Assembly: GCF_005116505.1 (NCBI RefSeq)
Contig: NZ_SWBR01000001.1
Coordinates: forward strand, 744,001-808,000
From: Pedobacter polaris
Lineage (GTDB): Bacteria > Bacteroidota > Bacteroidia > Sphingobacteriales > Sphingobacteriaceae
DNA: 64,000 bases
Reading direction: 5' to 3'
A program made the translations under genes and the position numbers. The notes beneath the pieces are model-generated. The model did not search any database, had not been told where the DNA came from, and worked only from the letters and a program-made list of their open reading frames with translations. Below are positions 9,546-18,687 of the stretch, in pieces (position 1 is the stretch's first letter; every line of letters begins with the position of its first letter).

Positions 9546-9597
9546 CTGAGCTTGCGAAGAATCTCTAGATTTATTCCTCCAAAGTCGGAATGACAAA
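9546..9597 (-). repeat. Short dispersed repeats
   Basis: Contains TGAGCTTGCGAAGA, related to the block at about 5073, then an inverted copy (9572-9597) of the repeat at 913-940. It fills the gap between the convergent TPR and ketoacyl-synthase genes. Confidence 0.65.
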
Positions 9598-9611
9598 CTT
9601 ATCTAAAAGGT

Positions 9612-10691
9612 TTAAAACTTATAAACTATTGCATTAATGTGCATTCCGGCGCCAACCGAAGCAAAAACAGCATACTGTCCTTTTTCAATTTTATAACCTT
9701 CAACTTCACCGTTCAACACCAAGTCAATCAAAGTTGGAATAGTGGCTACAGAACTATTCCCTAACCATGAAATGGTCATGGGCACTAAGTTTTCTGGAAC
9801 CGAATCTAAGTCATAAAGCTTAAATAAACGCTTCATAATTGCATTATCCATTTTACCATTTGCTTGGTGAATAAATACAGTTTTGATTTTATCTATGGAA
9901 ATGCCAGATTTATCTATGGCCCTCTTAACAACTTGTGGTACGTTAATTACAGCAAATTCATATAACTTACGGCCATTCATTTTGAGGTAAGTATTGCCGT
10001 TTTTTTCAGCAGGATTATTGCTGCTTCCCATAGTTAATAATGCAGCATGGCTTGCAAATGTTTGGCTTTTATGGGCAATAATTCCAGTTGGCTCTTCAGA
10101 TTCTTTTGCTTCAAAAATTGTAGCGCCTGCTCCATCAGAAAAGATCATACTATCTCTATCATGAGGATCAATAATTCGAGAAAGTGTTTCTGAACCAATT
10201 ACCATTACTTTTTTAGCGTCTCCACTACGAATTAAATAATCTGCTTGGATTACACCCTGAACCCATCCTGGGCAGCCAAAAATAATATCATAAGCTACGC
10301 AGTCTGGATTTTCAATAGCCAAAGCCGCTTTAACTTTTGCAGCTAAAGCAGGCAACATATCCATTCGATTTGAACCTGTTTTTACGTCACCAAAATTATG
10401 ACAGAAAATAATATGATCAAGTGTTTCTTTGTCAATATTAGCCGCTTCAATGGCCTTTTTAGCCGCAAGAGTAGCAATATTGCTATTTACCAGATCAGAA
10501 CATGCATATCTTCGTTCTACAATCTCTGTAATTTCACTAAACTTATTAATGATCTCGATATTTTCCTTGTCCAGCTTTACGCCGTTATCGAAAAACGAAG
10601 CTTCCATAAAGTGGTCGCCGGATATAATGTTTTCAGGTATATAACTTCCTGTGCCAGTAATAACTGAGTAAATTTTGTTCATGTTGTTCAT
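9612..10691 (-). CDS. 3-oxoacyl-ACP synthase III-like (FabH family)
   Basis: A 359-residue thiolase-fold condensing enzyme. The Cys-His-Asn triad is complete: Cys140 in FGCPGW, His275 in FIHQANGK and Asn312 in WLGNSSVAT. FabH-type enzymes condense an acyl-CoA with malonyl-ACP. The sequence differs from housekeeping FabH in spacing and has no fatty-acid genes beside it, so a specialised role such as a lipid, pigment or resorcinol pathway is possible; that is inference. It lies 77 bases downstream of a two-component system on the same strand, with its own palindromic site in the gap. MNNMNK offers two starts; the second Met (residue 4) is equally possible. Confidence 0.8.
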   Translation of the reverse strand: MNNMNKIYSVITGTGSYIPENIISGDHFMEASFFDNGVKLDKENIEIINKFSEITEIVERRYACSDLVNSNIATLAAKKAIEAANIDKETLDHIIFCHNFGDVKTGSNRMDMLPALAAKVKAALAIENPDCVAYDIIFGCPGWVQGVIQADYLIRSGDAKKVMVIGSETLSRIIDPHDRDSMIFSDGAGATIFEAKESEEPTGIIAHKSQTFASHAALLTMGSSNNPAEKNGNTYLKMNGRKLYEFAVINVPQVVKRAIDKSGISIDKIKTVFIHQANGKMDNAIMKRLFKLYDLDSVPENLVPMTISWLGNSSVATIPTLIDLVLNGEVEGYKIEKGQYAVFASVGAGMHINAIVYKF

Positions 10692-10700
10692 TTCGTACCG

Positions 10701-10724
10701 TATACTAATTTGGTATTTAGTATA
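10701..10724. promoter_or_regulatory. Palindromic candidate operator
   Basis: TATACTAA (10701-10708) and TTAGTATA (10717-10724) form a perfect 8-base dyad with an 8-base spacer, ten bases before the ketoacyl-synthase start. A TACCGTATAC block adjoins it, resembling the TACCGA dyad at 13368. The regulator is unknown. Confidence 0.45.
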
Positions 10725-10768
10725 AAAATATTAAATTTTATTTAAAAAGAGAAATGAAGCTATTTTAA

Positions 10769-11419
10769 TTAGCGTTTATTTTCAATAGCAAACTTGATTA
10801 AACCAGTCTTTCCGTTCACATTTAGTTTCTGTATCATATTTTTACGATGCGTATCAACGGTATAAATACTAATACATAATTTATCTGCTATTTGGCTAGA
10901 GGAATAAGTCTCACTAATTAACTGCAAAATTTCCAATTCTCGGTAGGTCAAGTTATGCTTTTTTTGAAAATTATCATCATCATCAAAAGAATTTACTTCT
11001 TGAATTTCTGGTTTTAATTTTTGAAAATAGGTATTTCCTTGTGCAACATCCTTAATTATCTTGAAAAGCGACTGAGCGTCAGTGTCTTTCTTAATAAATG
11101 CCTTTACGCCCATTTCTTTTAACCTAATGGCTAAATTAGTGGTATAATACATAGACAACACAATTATTTTAACACTTGGGAATAATCGACTAATCTTCTC
11201 AGAGGCAATTTCCCCATCTAAAACAGGCATATTCAAATCGATAATTAATATATCCGATAGAGAATGGTTTAACAAATGAAGAATCTCCTTTCCATTGGCA
11301 GCCTTGCCAATCACTTTGAAATCTCCTTGTTCTGAGAGAATCGAATGCAATCCGTCAGCGAAAAGTTGATGATCATCAGCGATCATTAAGGTTATGGGAT
11401 TTATTGTAGCGTCATTCAT
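10769..11419 (-). CDS. Response regulator, NarL/LuxR family
   Basis: A 216-residue two-domain regulator. The receiver domain has the acidic pair Asp15-Asp16, the phosphoacceptor Asp61 in LIIDLNMP and a conserved Lys in the FIKKD loop. The C-terminal LuxR helix-turn-helix is LTYRELEILQLISE through SIYTVDTHRKNMIQKL. Its ATG overlaps the TGA of the histidine kinase gene by four bases (ATGA), so it is the cognate partner of that kinase. Candidate binding sites are the palindromes at 10701-10724 and 13368-13389, which is inference. Confidence 0.93.
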   Translation of the reverse strand: MNDATINPITLMIADDHQLFADGLHSILSEQGDFKVIGKAANGKEILHLLNHSLSDILIIDLNMPVLDGEIASEKISRLFPSVKIIVLSMYYTTNLAIRLKEMGVKAFIKKDTDAQSLFKIIKDVAQGNTYFQKLKPEIQEVNSFDDDDNFQKKHNLTYRELEILQLISETYSSSQIADKLCISIYTVDTHRKNMIQKLNVNGKTGLIKFAIENKR

Positions 11420-13299
11420 TTTAAAGGAATTTCTATTGTTGTTGTTGTGCCTGTACGATTACTGTCTACAAGAATTTTTCCATCGAGGTAATTAACTCTG
11501 GAGGTAATATTTTGAATGCCTAGCCCTTTGCTATTTTTTTCAGGATTAAAGCCAATGCCATTGTCTTCTGCCATAATTGTTATGGTATTACTAAAATATA
11601 ACAGCTGAATAGTTGCTTTTGAAGCGCAAGAATGATTGATGATATTATTTACCAGTTCATTTATGATACGATAAATTGTAATTTCTACAGGTGTTTCAAT
11701 TTCATGATCTAACTGATGTACAAAATCAAAACTTATCTTTCCGGAAGTATTTAAAACTCTAAAATGCTCTTTAAGCGTTTCTATTAGACCATAAGTCTCG
11801 AAATTTTTTGGCATTAAGTTATGAGAAATCTCCCTTAAGTCTGTACAAGCTTTTTCGATCATATTAATGGTTTGATCGAGAAACTCCGTTTCCTTTGTAG
11901 TTAACTGATGGGCCTTGAATTGAAATGCAGTTACATTTAACTTAATTAAAGAAAGTGTTCCGCCCAAATCATCATGTAAATCCCTAGCTAAACGCGTTCT
12001 TTCATCTTCTTGTGCATTAAAAATGCCGTCTGCTAAATCGATCTGATGACGGCCTTTTTCTTCTAACAATATCTCCTTTTCTTTTTTGAGAAAATTATAT
12101 CTTTGAGTTAAGGCAAACGAAAGAAAGACAATTTCTGCAGTTAAACCTACTACCAGCCCATTTGGCTTTAATAGATTGAAATTAGTGAGGCCTAGGGTAT
12201 TAAAAACATAGTTGAAAACACCCAATAGAAGCATTACCGTCGCAATGAAATAGTACCAACCTAATTTATACCCTCCTTTTATTCTTTCAACCACACAGAT
12301 AATAAGCACAATTACAGTAAGTAAAGCAAGAAAATTATTAATATAAAATACAATCTTCTCTAAAGTAATATCTGACTTAATCAACATTAAGGCTGGAATG
12401 AGGGCCATAACCCAACAAAATCGCTTGTAGTATTGTGTAAAATCATACATTCTGCTATTTGATTTATTCTGATCAACAAAAAGCTGCATAACCTGAACTA
12501 ATAACCCACAGCTTAAAGAAGCCATGATTAGCCTCATATAATCTTGTAGGTGGGGTAAATTGGGATAAAACCATTGAAACGCCAATCCTTCTTCTTCTAG
12601 AATAAAAATAAGCGTACAAAAAATGTATGCTGCATAATAAAGATGTATCTTATCTCTCAGAGAAGTAAACAACAGTATATTGAAAATAATTGCGAAAACA
12701 AATATACCTGTGTAAAAACCAAATAAGGTGTGCTTTGGAATCTCAGCCTGAATAATATCTACATCTTTTCCGAGCGAAATGGGCATGTACATATTTTGTC
12801 CACGCTTGTCCGCCCACAAAAAAAAGGAAGCTTTTTCATTTGCAGATAATACAATGGGATAAATAAAACTCCGGTTTGGATAGGGTCGGTGTTTATACTT
12901 AAAGTGATCGCCCGTAAGCCCCATCGATGTAATTTTTCCGGTACTATCTACCTTAAAAAGTTCCAGCCTGTTGACGCTTGAACTTTGTTCTTTAAACATT
13001 AAATGGACAGCCTGATTTAAGGTGTTTTTTAAATCAAATACAATCCAGTAATATGATTGTGTATAACCTTTACTAAATACTTTGTCTGGGCTAAGTTTAG
13101 TTAACCTTTGATCATTTTTATACCTGATAAGCGAATCTATCGTTGCTGTTAGATTTCTGTCTTCATAGAAGTAACCGTGTTTACTAATACTATATTTTCT
13201 AGCGGTATCAATTAGAACCGGATTATTGCTTTGACCAAAGCTGCTGCTAGATGGTAGCATGAAAAAAGAAACCGCAATTATAAAAAAGTTACTTTTCAT
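11416..13299 (-). CDS. 7TMR-DISM sensor histidine kinase (HisKA_3 type)
   Basis: A 627-residue sensor kinase. After a signal peptide comes a periplasmic 7TMR-DISMED2 domain of about 160 residues, which in this family has a carbohydrate-binding-like fold. Seven membrane helices follow (about residues 190-400), then a short coiled coil, the HisKA_3 dimerisation motif with His442 in ARDLHDDLGG, and an HATPase_c domain with N-box NELVNNIINHS, DNGIGF and GLGIQN. It is a complete kinase. Phosphotransfer to the overlapping response regulator is expected. The ligand is unknown; soluble carbohydrate-like molecules are a common suggestion for this sensor class. Confidence 0.93.
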   Translation of the reverse strand: MKSNFFIIAVSFFMLPSSSSFGQSNNPVLIDTARKYSISKHGYFYEDRNLTATIDSLIRYKNDQRLTKLSPDKVFSKGYTQSYYWIVFDLKNTLNQAVHLMFKEQSSSVNRLELFKVDSTGKITSMGLTGDHFKYKHRPYPNRSFIYPIVLSANEKASFFLWADKRGQNMYMPISLGKDVDIIQAEIPKHTLFGFYTGIFVFAIIFNILLFTSLRDKIHLYYAAYIFCTLIFILEEEGLAFQWFYPNLPHLQDYMRLIMASLSCGLLVQVMQLFVDQNKSNSRMYDFTQYYKRFCWVMALIPALMLIKSDITLEKIVFYINNFLALLTVIVLIICVVERIKGGYKLGWYYFIATVMLLLGVFNYVFNTLGLTNFNLLKPNGLVVGLTAEIVFLSFALTQRYNFLKKEKEILLEEKGRHQIDLADGIFNAQEDERTRLARDLHDDLGGTLSLIKLNVTAFQFKAHQLTTKETEFLDQTINMIEKACTDLREISHNLMPKNFETYGLIETLKEHFRVLNTSGKISFDFVHQLDHEIETPVEITIYRIINELVNNIINHSCASKATIQLLYFSNTITIMAEDNGIGFNPEKNSKGLGIQNITSRVNYLDGKILVDSNRTGTTTTIEIPLK

Positions 13300-13367
13300 T
13301 CATTAGAGTATTTAATCGCATTCTGCTGAATTGACTTCATAAAAGTACTATATAAATCAAGCATTAA

Positions 13368-13389
13368 ATATACCGAGTATTCGGTATAT
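13368..13389. promoter_or_regulatory. Perfect palindrome, candidate operator
   Basis: ATATACCGA (13368-13376), spacer GTAT, TCGGTATAT (13381-13389). It lies in the 183-base divergent region between the kinase gene and the broken gene at 13483. A half-site-like TACGGTATT follows at about 13432. It may also form an AT-rich cruciform; no T-run follows, so it is not a terminator. Confidence 0.5.
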
Positions 13390-13482
13390 ACCTATAAAAA
13401 TCAATCACTTAGCTTTAATTTAATTTCAAATACGGTATTAAATGTTAATCATTAATAGTTTCCAAACGTAAAAAAAGTAAAC

Positions 13483-14277
13483 ATGAAAAATCTAATTTCT
13501 CTTATTTGTTTGAGCATAACAACAATTTGTTATGCTCAAAGCCCCAGCGAAATAAAAGAAGCGATCAAGCACGCAGAAGCCGAGAAACAAAAACAGCAGG
13601 CCAAGCTAGACTCACTTTTGGTAATTGATCAAAAAAACAAGCTCACACTACTGAGAGATCTTAATAAACAAAAAAGCGAATTGGACCAAAAAATAAATCA
13701 ACTTGGATCGACTGAACCAAAGAACAATCGGATCTCTTTTGTTTTGGGCATTGGGGCAAGTTATGTGGCAAACACCCTTCATCAAAACCCATCGGTAAAC
13801 TTAAATAATAATAATGTGATTATCGAAAAGGCCCAAAAGGTTAAAACAAATGTAACCTTTGGAGTTGTTTATACCCCCTAGATTAAGAAATTTTCCAATA
13901 AGGACGGAGAATCTGAAATCGTTACCCATGGGATTTCATTGTCTACCTTTATTAATCCTGTTACTTTGTCAAAGGCTTCTGAGAATCGGTCTTTTTTTAG
14001 CATGGCTGATTTTGGCGTAGGTTTGGGCTATAAGTTTGCTGGGAATGTCTTAGTAATGGCTACTTCTGAGTTTTTTGGTGTGAGGCAACCAAAGGAGTGG
14101 TTTATCGCACAATACCAAACTAATGATCGACAATATAATGTAAATGGATTAACACAATTGTCTTTCGATCCTAATGATAATGATGTCTTTCGTACAAAAA
14201 TGATGACTACTTTTGGATTCAAGATTTGCTATACCTTCGATATCGTTAAAAACTTTAAGTCTTCAGAAGTAAAATAG
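13483..14277 (+). pseudogene. Secreted coiled-coil/beta-barrel-like protein, split by an amber codon
   Basis: Two open frames (13483-13881 and 13882-14277) are in the same reading frame and separated only by TAG at 13879-13881; the full frame would give 264 residues. The N-terminal part has a signal peptide ending CYAQ, a charged coiled coil (residues 20-75) and a LGIGASYVANTL strand. The part after the stop continues with beta strands typical of a small outer-membrane barrel (DFGVGLGYKF, TTFGFKICYTF). The apparent internal start would be a TTG with no promoter. The gene is therefore either inactivated by one substitution, or mis-sequenced, or read through. It is 32 bases upstream of the LpxR-like gene. 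Function is unknown. Confidence 0.75.
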
Positions 14278-14309
14278 AAACCTTAATTTCATCCCTAAAT
14301 TTTTACCAA

Positions 14310-15395
14310 ATGAACAAGGCAATTAAATTACTTATCCTAGTAATGGTACTTGCACTTAATAACAAGGCACAAGTATCAACAAGCGATATTCATCGCGTAG
14401 GACTGGTTGTAGACCAAGACTATTTCATGAAGTTTGTTAAACCATCCTTAAATAGGGATCTAAACTATACCATGGGCGCCGCTTTACCTGCTTTTCAATA
14501 TTCAAAAATGGCTGAAAAAGGATGGGTTTATGCACCGCACAGATTTTTATCCAAGATTTTCTTGGGCAAATCATATAAGAATCATGAACTTGTTGATGCT
14601 GGTATTTTCTTGGCTAATACTACTTTTACACCAGATTACTTAGGCAATTTAACAGATCCAGGTAGTCTTTATAAGCGTAATAATGATAGGCCATTTGCCA
14701 GCTTAAATTTTATCGGTACAAGCGTTGGTTTAGCCAATGCCACAGGCGATGGACTATTTACACTTTCATTAAATGTTGGTGCAATAGGCTTAAATGTTTC
14801 TAATTGGGTTCAAACTACCATCCATGAAGGCCGTAAAGGTTCACCCATACCCTATGGATGGGAAGATCAGATTTCTATTGGAGGAGAGCCAACAGTCTTA
14901 CTGGCAGGCAAAAAGGATTGGTTGCTGCTAGGGAAAGCGGATGGCCGAGGGTATTTTCAGTTAAGTTCAAATGCAGAGCTTAGAGCAGGTTATTATACCA
15001 GTACAGGTATAGGGCTTAATACACGCATTGGCCTTTTAGATACAAGAAACTGGATGGTAAATACTTTGCCTTTGGGCAATGCAACAAAAAGATTGGCTAC
15101 TCAAAAAAACTTAAGTGAACTTTATTTAATGGGTGGCGTTAAAGCTAATGCTTGGATATATAATGCACTCTTAATGGGGCAATTTAAAGCAAATAAATAT
15201 GAGATGAGTTTTAGTGAGCTAAGAAAAGGCACACTCGACTGGAACATTGGGGTAGGTGGGAAAATACCATTTTCAACAAAGAAAGCCTTAAGACTTTCGG
15301 CAATGGCCGTAGGAAGATCGCCTGAATTTAAAACGGTTAGCGAATTTGAACGCTGGCATTCATGGGTTAACCTTCAAGCTTATTATGAATGGTAG
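14310..15395 (+). CDS. Lipid A deacylase LpxR-family protein (DUF2219)
   Basis: A 361-residue outer-membrane beta-barrel with a signal peptide ending NKAQ. The pattern fits the LpxR/DUF2219 family: an early DQD-x-F motif (VVDQDYFMKF), DLNYTMG and RPFASLNF, in place of the family's NDxF, DRxYTNG and RPYAGW motifs, and a late GWEDQ block. LpxR removes 3'-acyloxyacyl groups from lipid A at the outer membrane. Catalytic Asn/His residues cannot be assigned confidently by eye, so activity is uncertain. The stop directly abuts that of the convergent LUD gene (15395/15396). Confidence 0.72.
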   Translation: MNKAIKLLILVMVLALNNKAQVSTSDIHRVGLVVDQDYFMKFVKPSLNRDLNYTMGAALPAFQYSKMAEKGWVYAPHRFLSKIFLGKSYKNHELVDAGIFLANTTFTPDYLGNLTDPGSLYKRNNDRPFASLNFIGTSVGLANATGDGLFTLSLNVGAIGLNVSNWVQTTIHEGRKGSPIPYGWEDQISIGGEPTVLLAGKKDWLLLGKADGRGYFQLSSNAELRAGYYTSTGIGLNTRIGLLDTRNWMVNTLPLGNATKRLATQKNLSELYLMGGVKANAWIYNALLMGQFKANKYEMSFSELRKGTLDWNIGVGGKIPFSTKKALRLSAMAVGRSPEFKTVSEFERWHSWVNLQAYYEW

Positions 15396-16040
15396 TTAAC
15401 TAAAATCGTCAATTAAAAATACAAATAATTCTTTTGGTCCATGTGCACCAAGTACCAAGGTCTTTTCAATATCTGCAGTTCTGCTTGGTCCTGTGATTGT
15501 ACTAACCATTGAGGGAATCTGGTTCCCGTATTTATTTTTCAGCATTTGAAAAGCATCTTTCAAATCTAAAACCAATTGACCCGTTCTTGCTATTACAATA
15601 TGATGATGGGGATATATGCTTAACCTACGTCCGGCGGCATGCTGATTACTAACCATAACAGAACCATTTCTAGCAATTAGTGATTCGCATAAGGTAATCC
15701 CAACCTCTGCTTGCTCAAAATCTTTATCAGTTTGGTAAAAAGGAAATTCGTAATGAGCTAATAAGGCTTGTAGTTCTGGCTCCCAGCAGTAAATCTTTCT
15801 CCATTTAAACTTATCAGCCAACTCTAGAATATTTTCTATAAAATCTACGCCGTTTTCACAAAAAATAAAGTTACCAGAAACTGCCGTTAATTGTTCAGCA
15901 AATAAAATTTCTAATTCTTCTGTATTGGATTTATACAGCTGACTTTCTTCTAAATTAGGATAGGGATTGTCTCGTTTTTCGAGCAATGCCTTTCTAATCT
16001 TTTTAAGCATAAGTTCTTTCGAAGAAATATTTTCTTTCAT
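15396..16040 (-). CDS. LUD domain protein (LutC/YkgG family)
   Basis: A 214-residue LUD-domain protein. Conserved features are CESLIARNGSV, HHIVIARTGQLV and the STITGPSRTADIEKTLVLGAHGP block near the C-terminus. LutC takes part in lactate oxidation together with LutA and LutB, but neither partner is nearby, so a lactate role is not shown here. It lies downstream of ftsH, with a terminator and its own TATTTTTG box in the gap, so it is probably transcribed separately. Confidence 0.87.
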   Translation of the reverse strand: MKENISSKELMLKKIRKALLEKRDNPYPNLEESQLYKSNTEELEILFAEQLTAVSGNFIFCENGVDFIENILELADKFKWRKIYCWEPELQALLAHYEFPFYQTDKDFEQAEVGITLCESLIARNGSVMVSNQHAAGRRLSIYPHHHIVIARTGQLVLDLKDAFQMLKNKYGNQIPSMVSTITGPSRTADIEKTLVLGAHGPKELFVFLIDDFS

Positions 16041-16053
16041 AGTGGATGATGGT

Positions 16054-16061
16054 CAAAAATA
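16054..16061 (-). promoter_or_regulatory. -7 element TATTTTTG
   Basis: Exact TAnnTTTG match on the minus strand, 13 bases before the ATG of the LUD gene. This predicts a short leader of about nine bases. Confidence 0.5.
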
Positions 16062-16079
16062 CTCAACCTGTCTCATATA

Positions 16080-16114
16080 AACAAAACAGCAACCTTGTTA
16101 ACCAAGGTTGCTGT
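16080..16114 (-). terminator. Rho-independent terminator after ftsH
   Basis: A perfect 12-base stem, ACAGCAACCTTG (16086-16097) with CAAGGTTGCTGT (16103-16114), five-base loop, and on the minus strand a TTTGTTTAT tail. Confidence 0.9.
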
Positions 16115-16134
16115 CTAGATATTTAATTTAAAAA

Positions 16135-18237
16135 TTAATTTGCTTCTTCTTTCGCATTTGCGGCAGGAGCACTTGGATCTGTAGTTGGTCCAACACCGTC
16201 GTGAATTAAACCTTGTGCAGCTGGTGTTTGATCACCAGTTCCATTTACAAACTCATCATAAGTAGTTCTGTTATCAAATGGACGTTTACCTAAGATTTCT
16301 TCTAAATCTGCTTGGAAAAGGATTTCTTTTTCTATCAGTTTCTGCGCTAATTTTTCTAAACCTTCACGATTAACGGTTAACAATTCTTTTGTTCTTTCGT
16401 AAACTTCAGAGATCAATATTCTAACCTCGTTATCAATCATTTCTGATGTTTTCTCAGAATATGGTTTGTTAAAGTTGTATTCATTTTGAGGATCATGGAA
16501 AGAAACATTGCCAATGGTTTTATTCATACCATAAATGGTAACCATAGCGTATGATAGTTTAGTAATGCGTTCCAAATCGTTCTGAGCTCCAGTAGAAATT
16601 TTACCAAAAACTAAATCTTCAGCAACACGACCACCCATTGTCATACACATACCATCGGTTAACTGTTCCGTAGTATATAAGAACTGTTCTTTAGGTAAAT
16701 ACTGCGCATAACCTAATGCGGCAACGCCACGAGGCACGATTGAAACTTTAACTAATGGATCGGCATGTTCTAAGAACCATCCAGCTATCGCATGACCAGC
16801 TTCATGATAAGCAACGATCTTTTTCTCTTCTGGAGAGATGATTTTATTTTTCTTTTCTAAACCACCAATTACACGATCAATCGCATCTTGGAAGTCTTGC
16901 ATATCTACATATTCTTTGTTGCGACGAGCGGCAATTAATGCTGCTTCATTACAAACATTGGCAATTTCTGCACCTGCAAAACCTGGAGTTTGTGCTGATA
17001 ATTTTTTAGCATCAACAACTTCAGCTGTTTTAATTGGTTTCAAGTGAACTTTGAAAATCTGTTCACGGCCAATTAAATCTGGTTTATCAATAGAAATTTG
17101 TCTATCGAATCTTCCTGGGCGCATTAATGCAGAGTCTAAAACATCGGGCCTGTTGGTAGCTGCTAAAATAATGATGCCGGAGTCTGTTCCGAAACCATCC
17201 ATTTCAACTAATAACTGGTTCAATGTGTTTTCACGCTCATCGTTACCACCCATCATGCTGTTTTTTCCACGAGCACGGCCAATAGCATCAACCTCATCAA
17301 TAAATATGATACAAGGCGCCTTATCCTTTGCTTGTTTAAACAAGTCACGTACTCTAGAAGCACCAACCCCAACAAACATCTCTACAAAGTCAGAACCAGA
17401 TAAAGAGAAGAAAGGGACTTGAGCTTCTCCAGCAACAGCTTTTGCCAGTAATGTTTTACCTGTACCAGGAGAACCAACAAGTAATGCTCCTTTAGGAATT
17501 TTACCTCCTAAGTTTGTATATTTTTTTGGGTTTTTAAGGAAATCTACAATTTCCATAACCTCTTGTTTAGCCTCTTCTAAGCCTGCAACGTCATTAAATG
17601 TAATGCTTACTTGGCTCTCTTTATCAAATAAAGTAGCTTTAGATTTACCAATATTGAAGATCTGGCCACCGCCACCACCTCCACCACCGCCCATACGGCG
17701 CATCATAAAAATCCAAAGACCTACGATAAGCACAAGCGGTAAAATGAAATTAATTAAAATTGCAGACCATGCATTAGACTTTGATACAGGAACTGCAGAA
17801 ATTTGTTGTTCTACTGGGATTTTAGCCTGCGTTTGTGATTTCTCAAGTTTCTTGCTAATATCGTCTAATGAGTTTCCGTTAAAAAATACTAGTGGACCTT
17901 TTGTAGATGTATTAAGTGAGTTTTTAGGAAGGTATTTTTTGTATTTTGCTAATCCCCGTCTATCTTTTTTAATATAAACATCAGCTCTAGCTATTTCATC
18001 ACTTTTATAACTCTGAATCTTTTCTACATCACCCGCAAGCAACATATCTTTTTCAAAAGCAGAATAGCTTACTTCTTGACTATTTTCGGCACTAAATAAA
18101 TATTGTACAACTAAAAGTCCAATAATAATGGCGGCATAAACCCAAAAAATATTAAATTTTGATCCTTTTTGAGGCTTCTTTGGTATGTTAGGAATGCGTT
18201 TTATTAGTTTTGGTTTTGTATTCTTGTTATCTTCCAT
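16135..18237 (-). CDS. ftsH: ATP-dependent zinc metalloprotease FtsH
   Basis: A 700-residue membrane-anchored AAA protease that degrades misfolded and regulatory membrane proteins. An N-terminal helix (about residues 28-45) precedes a periplasmic domain and a second helix (about 158-180). A run of nine glycines (183-191) links to the AAA domain, with Walker A GSPGTGKT near residue 254, Walker B IIFIDEVDAIG and the SRH arginines in MRPGRFDR. The zinc site is His478-Glu-x-x-His482. A low-complexity Ala/Pro-rich tail ends the protein. The gene follows rsfS by 31 bases and ends at a strong terminator. Confidence 0.97.
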   Translation of the reverse strand: MEDNKNTKPKLIKRIPNIPKKPQKGSKFNIFWVYAAIIIGLLVVQYLFSAENSQEVSYSAFEKDMLLAGDVEKIQSYKSDEIARADVYIKKDRRGLAKYKKYLPKNSLNTSTKGPLVFFNGNSLDDISKKLEKSQTQAKIPVEQQISAVPVSKSNAWSAILINFILPLVLIVGLWIFMMRRMGGGGGGGGGQIFNIGKSKATLFDKESQVSITFNDVAGLEEAKQEVMEIVDFLKNPKKYTNLGGKIPKGALLVGSPGTGKTLLAKAVAGEAQVPFFSLSGSDFVEMFVGVGASRVRDLFKQAKDKAPCIIFIDEVDAIGRARGKNSMMGGNDERENTLNQLLVEMDGFGTDSGIIILAATNRPDVLDSALMRPGRFDRQISIDKPDLIGREQIFKVHLKPIKTAEVVDAKKLSAQTPGFAGAEIANVCNEAALIAARRNKEYVDMQDFQDAIDRVIGGLEKKNKIISPEEKKIVAYHEAGHAIAGWFLEHADPLVKVSIVPRGVAALGYAQYLPKEQFLYTTEQLTDGMCMTMGGRVAEDLVFGKISTGAQNDLERITKLSYAMVTIYGMNKTIGNVSFHDPQNEYNFNKPYSEKTSEMIDNEVRILISEVYERTKELLTVNREGLEKLAQKLIEKEILFQADLEEILGKRPFDNRTTYDEFVNGTGDQTPAAQGLIHDGVGPTTDPSAPAANAKEEAN

Positions 18238-18268
18238 GTTAGTTTAAATGTGTGTTTAAATAATTGGG

Positions 18269-18643
18269 TTAGGCACTTTTGTAGGTAGTGGTCTCTGCGT
18301 CACCCCATAAATCTTCTATTCCAAAAAACTCACGTTTTTCGGTTTTGAAAATGTGAACTACAATATCAAAGTAGTCTAAAATAATCCACTCTGCATTTTC
18401 TTGACCCTCTTTATGCCAAGGGTTTGTTTTGGTTTGTTTATAAATCTCATCCTCAACGCTATCGGCAATTGCTTTAACTTGAGTAGAAGAATCGGCATTG
18501 CATACAATAAAATAATCAGAAACAGAGCTGTTTAGCTCTCTCAAATCTAAACGAACAATGTCATGTCCTTTTTTTTCTTGTATGCCATGGATGGCTATTT
18601 CTGAGAGGTATGTAGAAAGGTTTACTGTTTTCTTTTTTACCAT
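18269..18643 (-). CDS. rsfS: Ribosomal silencing factor RsfS
   Basis: A 124-residue Iojap/RsfS protein, which binds ribosomal protein L14 on the large subunit and blocks subunit joining in starvation or stationary phase. Recognisable segments are DIVRLDLRELNSSVSDYFIVCNA-like beta strands and the WIILDYFDIVVHIF block. It is 31 bases upstream of ftsH and divergent from birA with 44 bases between the starts, so promoters for both directions must overlap there. Confidence 0.95.
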   Translation of the reverse strand: MVKKKTVNLSTYLSEIAIHGIQEKKGHDIVRLDLRELNSSVSDYFIVCNADSSTQVKAIADSVEDEIYKQTKTNPWHKEGQENAEWIILDYFDIVVHIFKTEKREFFGIEDLWGDAETTTYKSA

Positions 18644-18687
18644 TAAAAATTTTTAATTTTGATAATCAACAAATATAAAATCAACAC

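Noticed and set aside
17668..17691. Run of CCACCG-type triplets as a microsatellite of interest
   Set aside because: It encodes the glycine linker of FtsH, common in Bacteroidota homologues.
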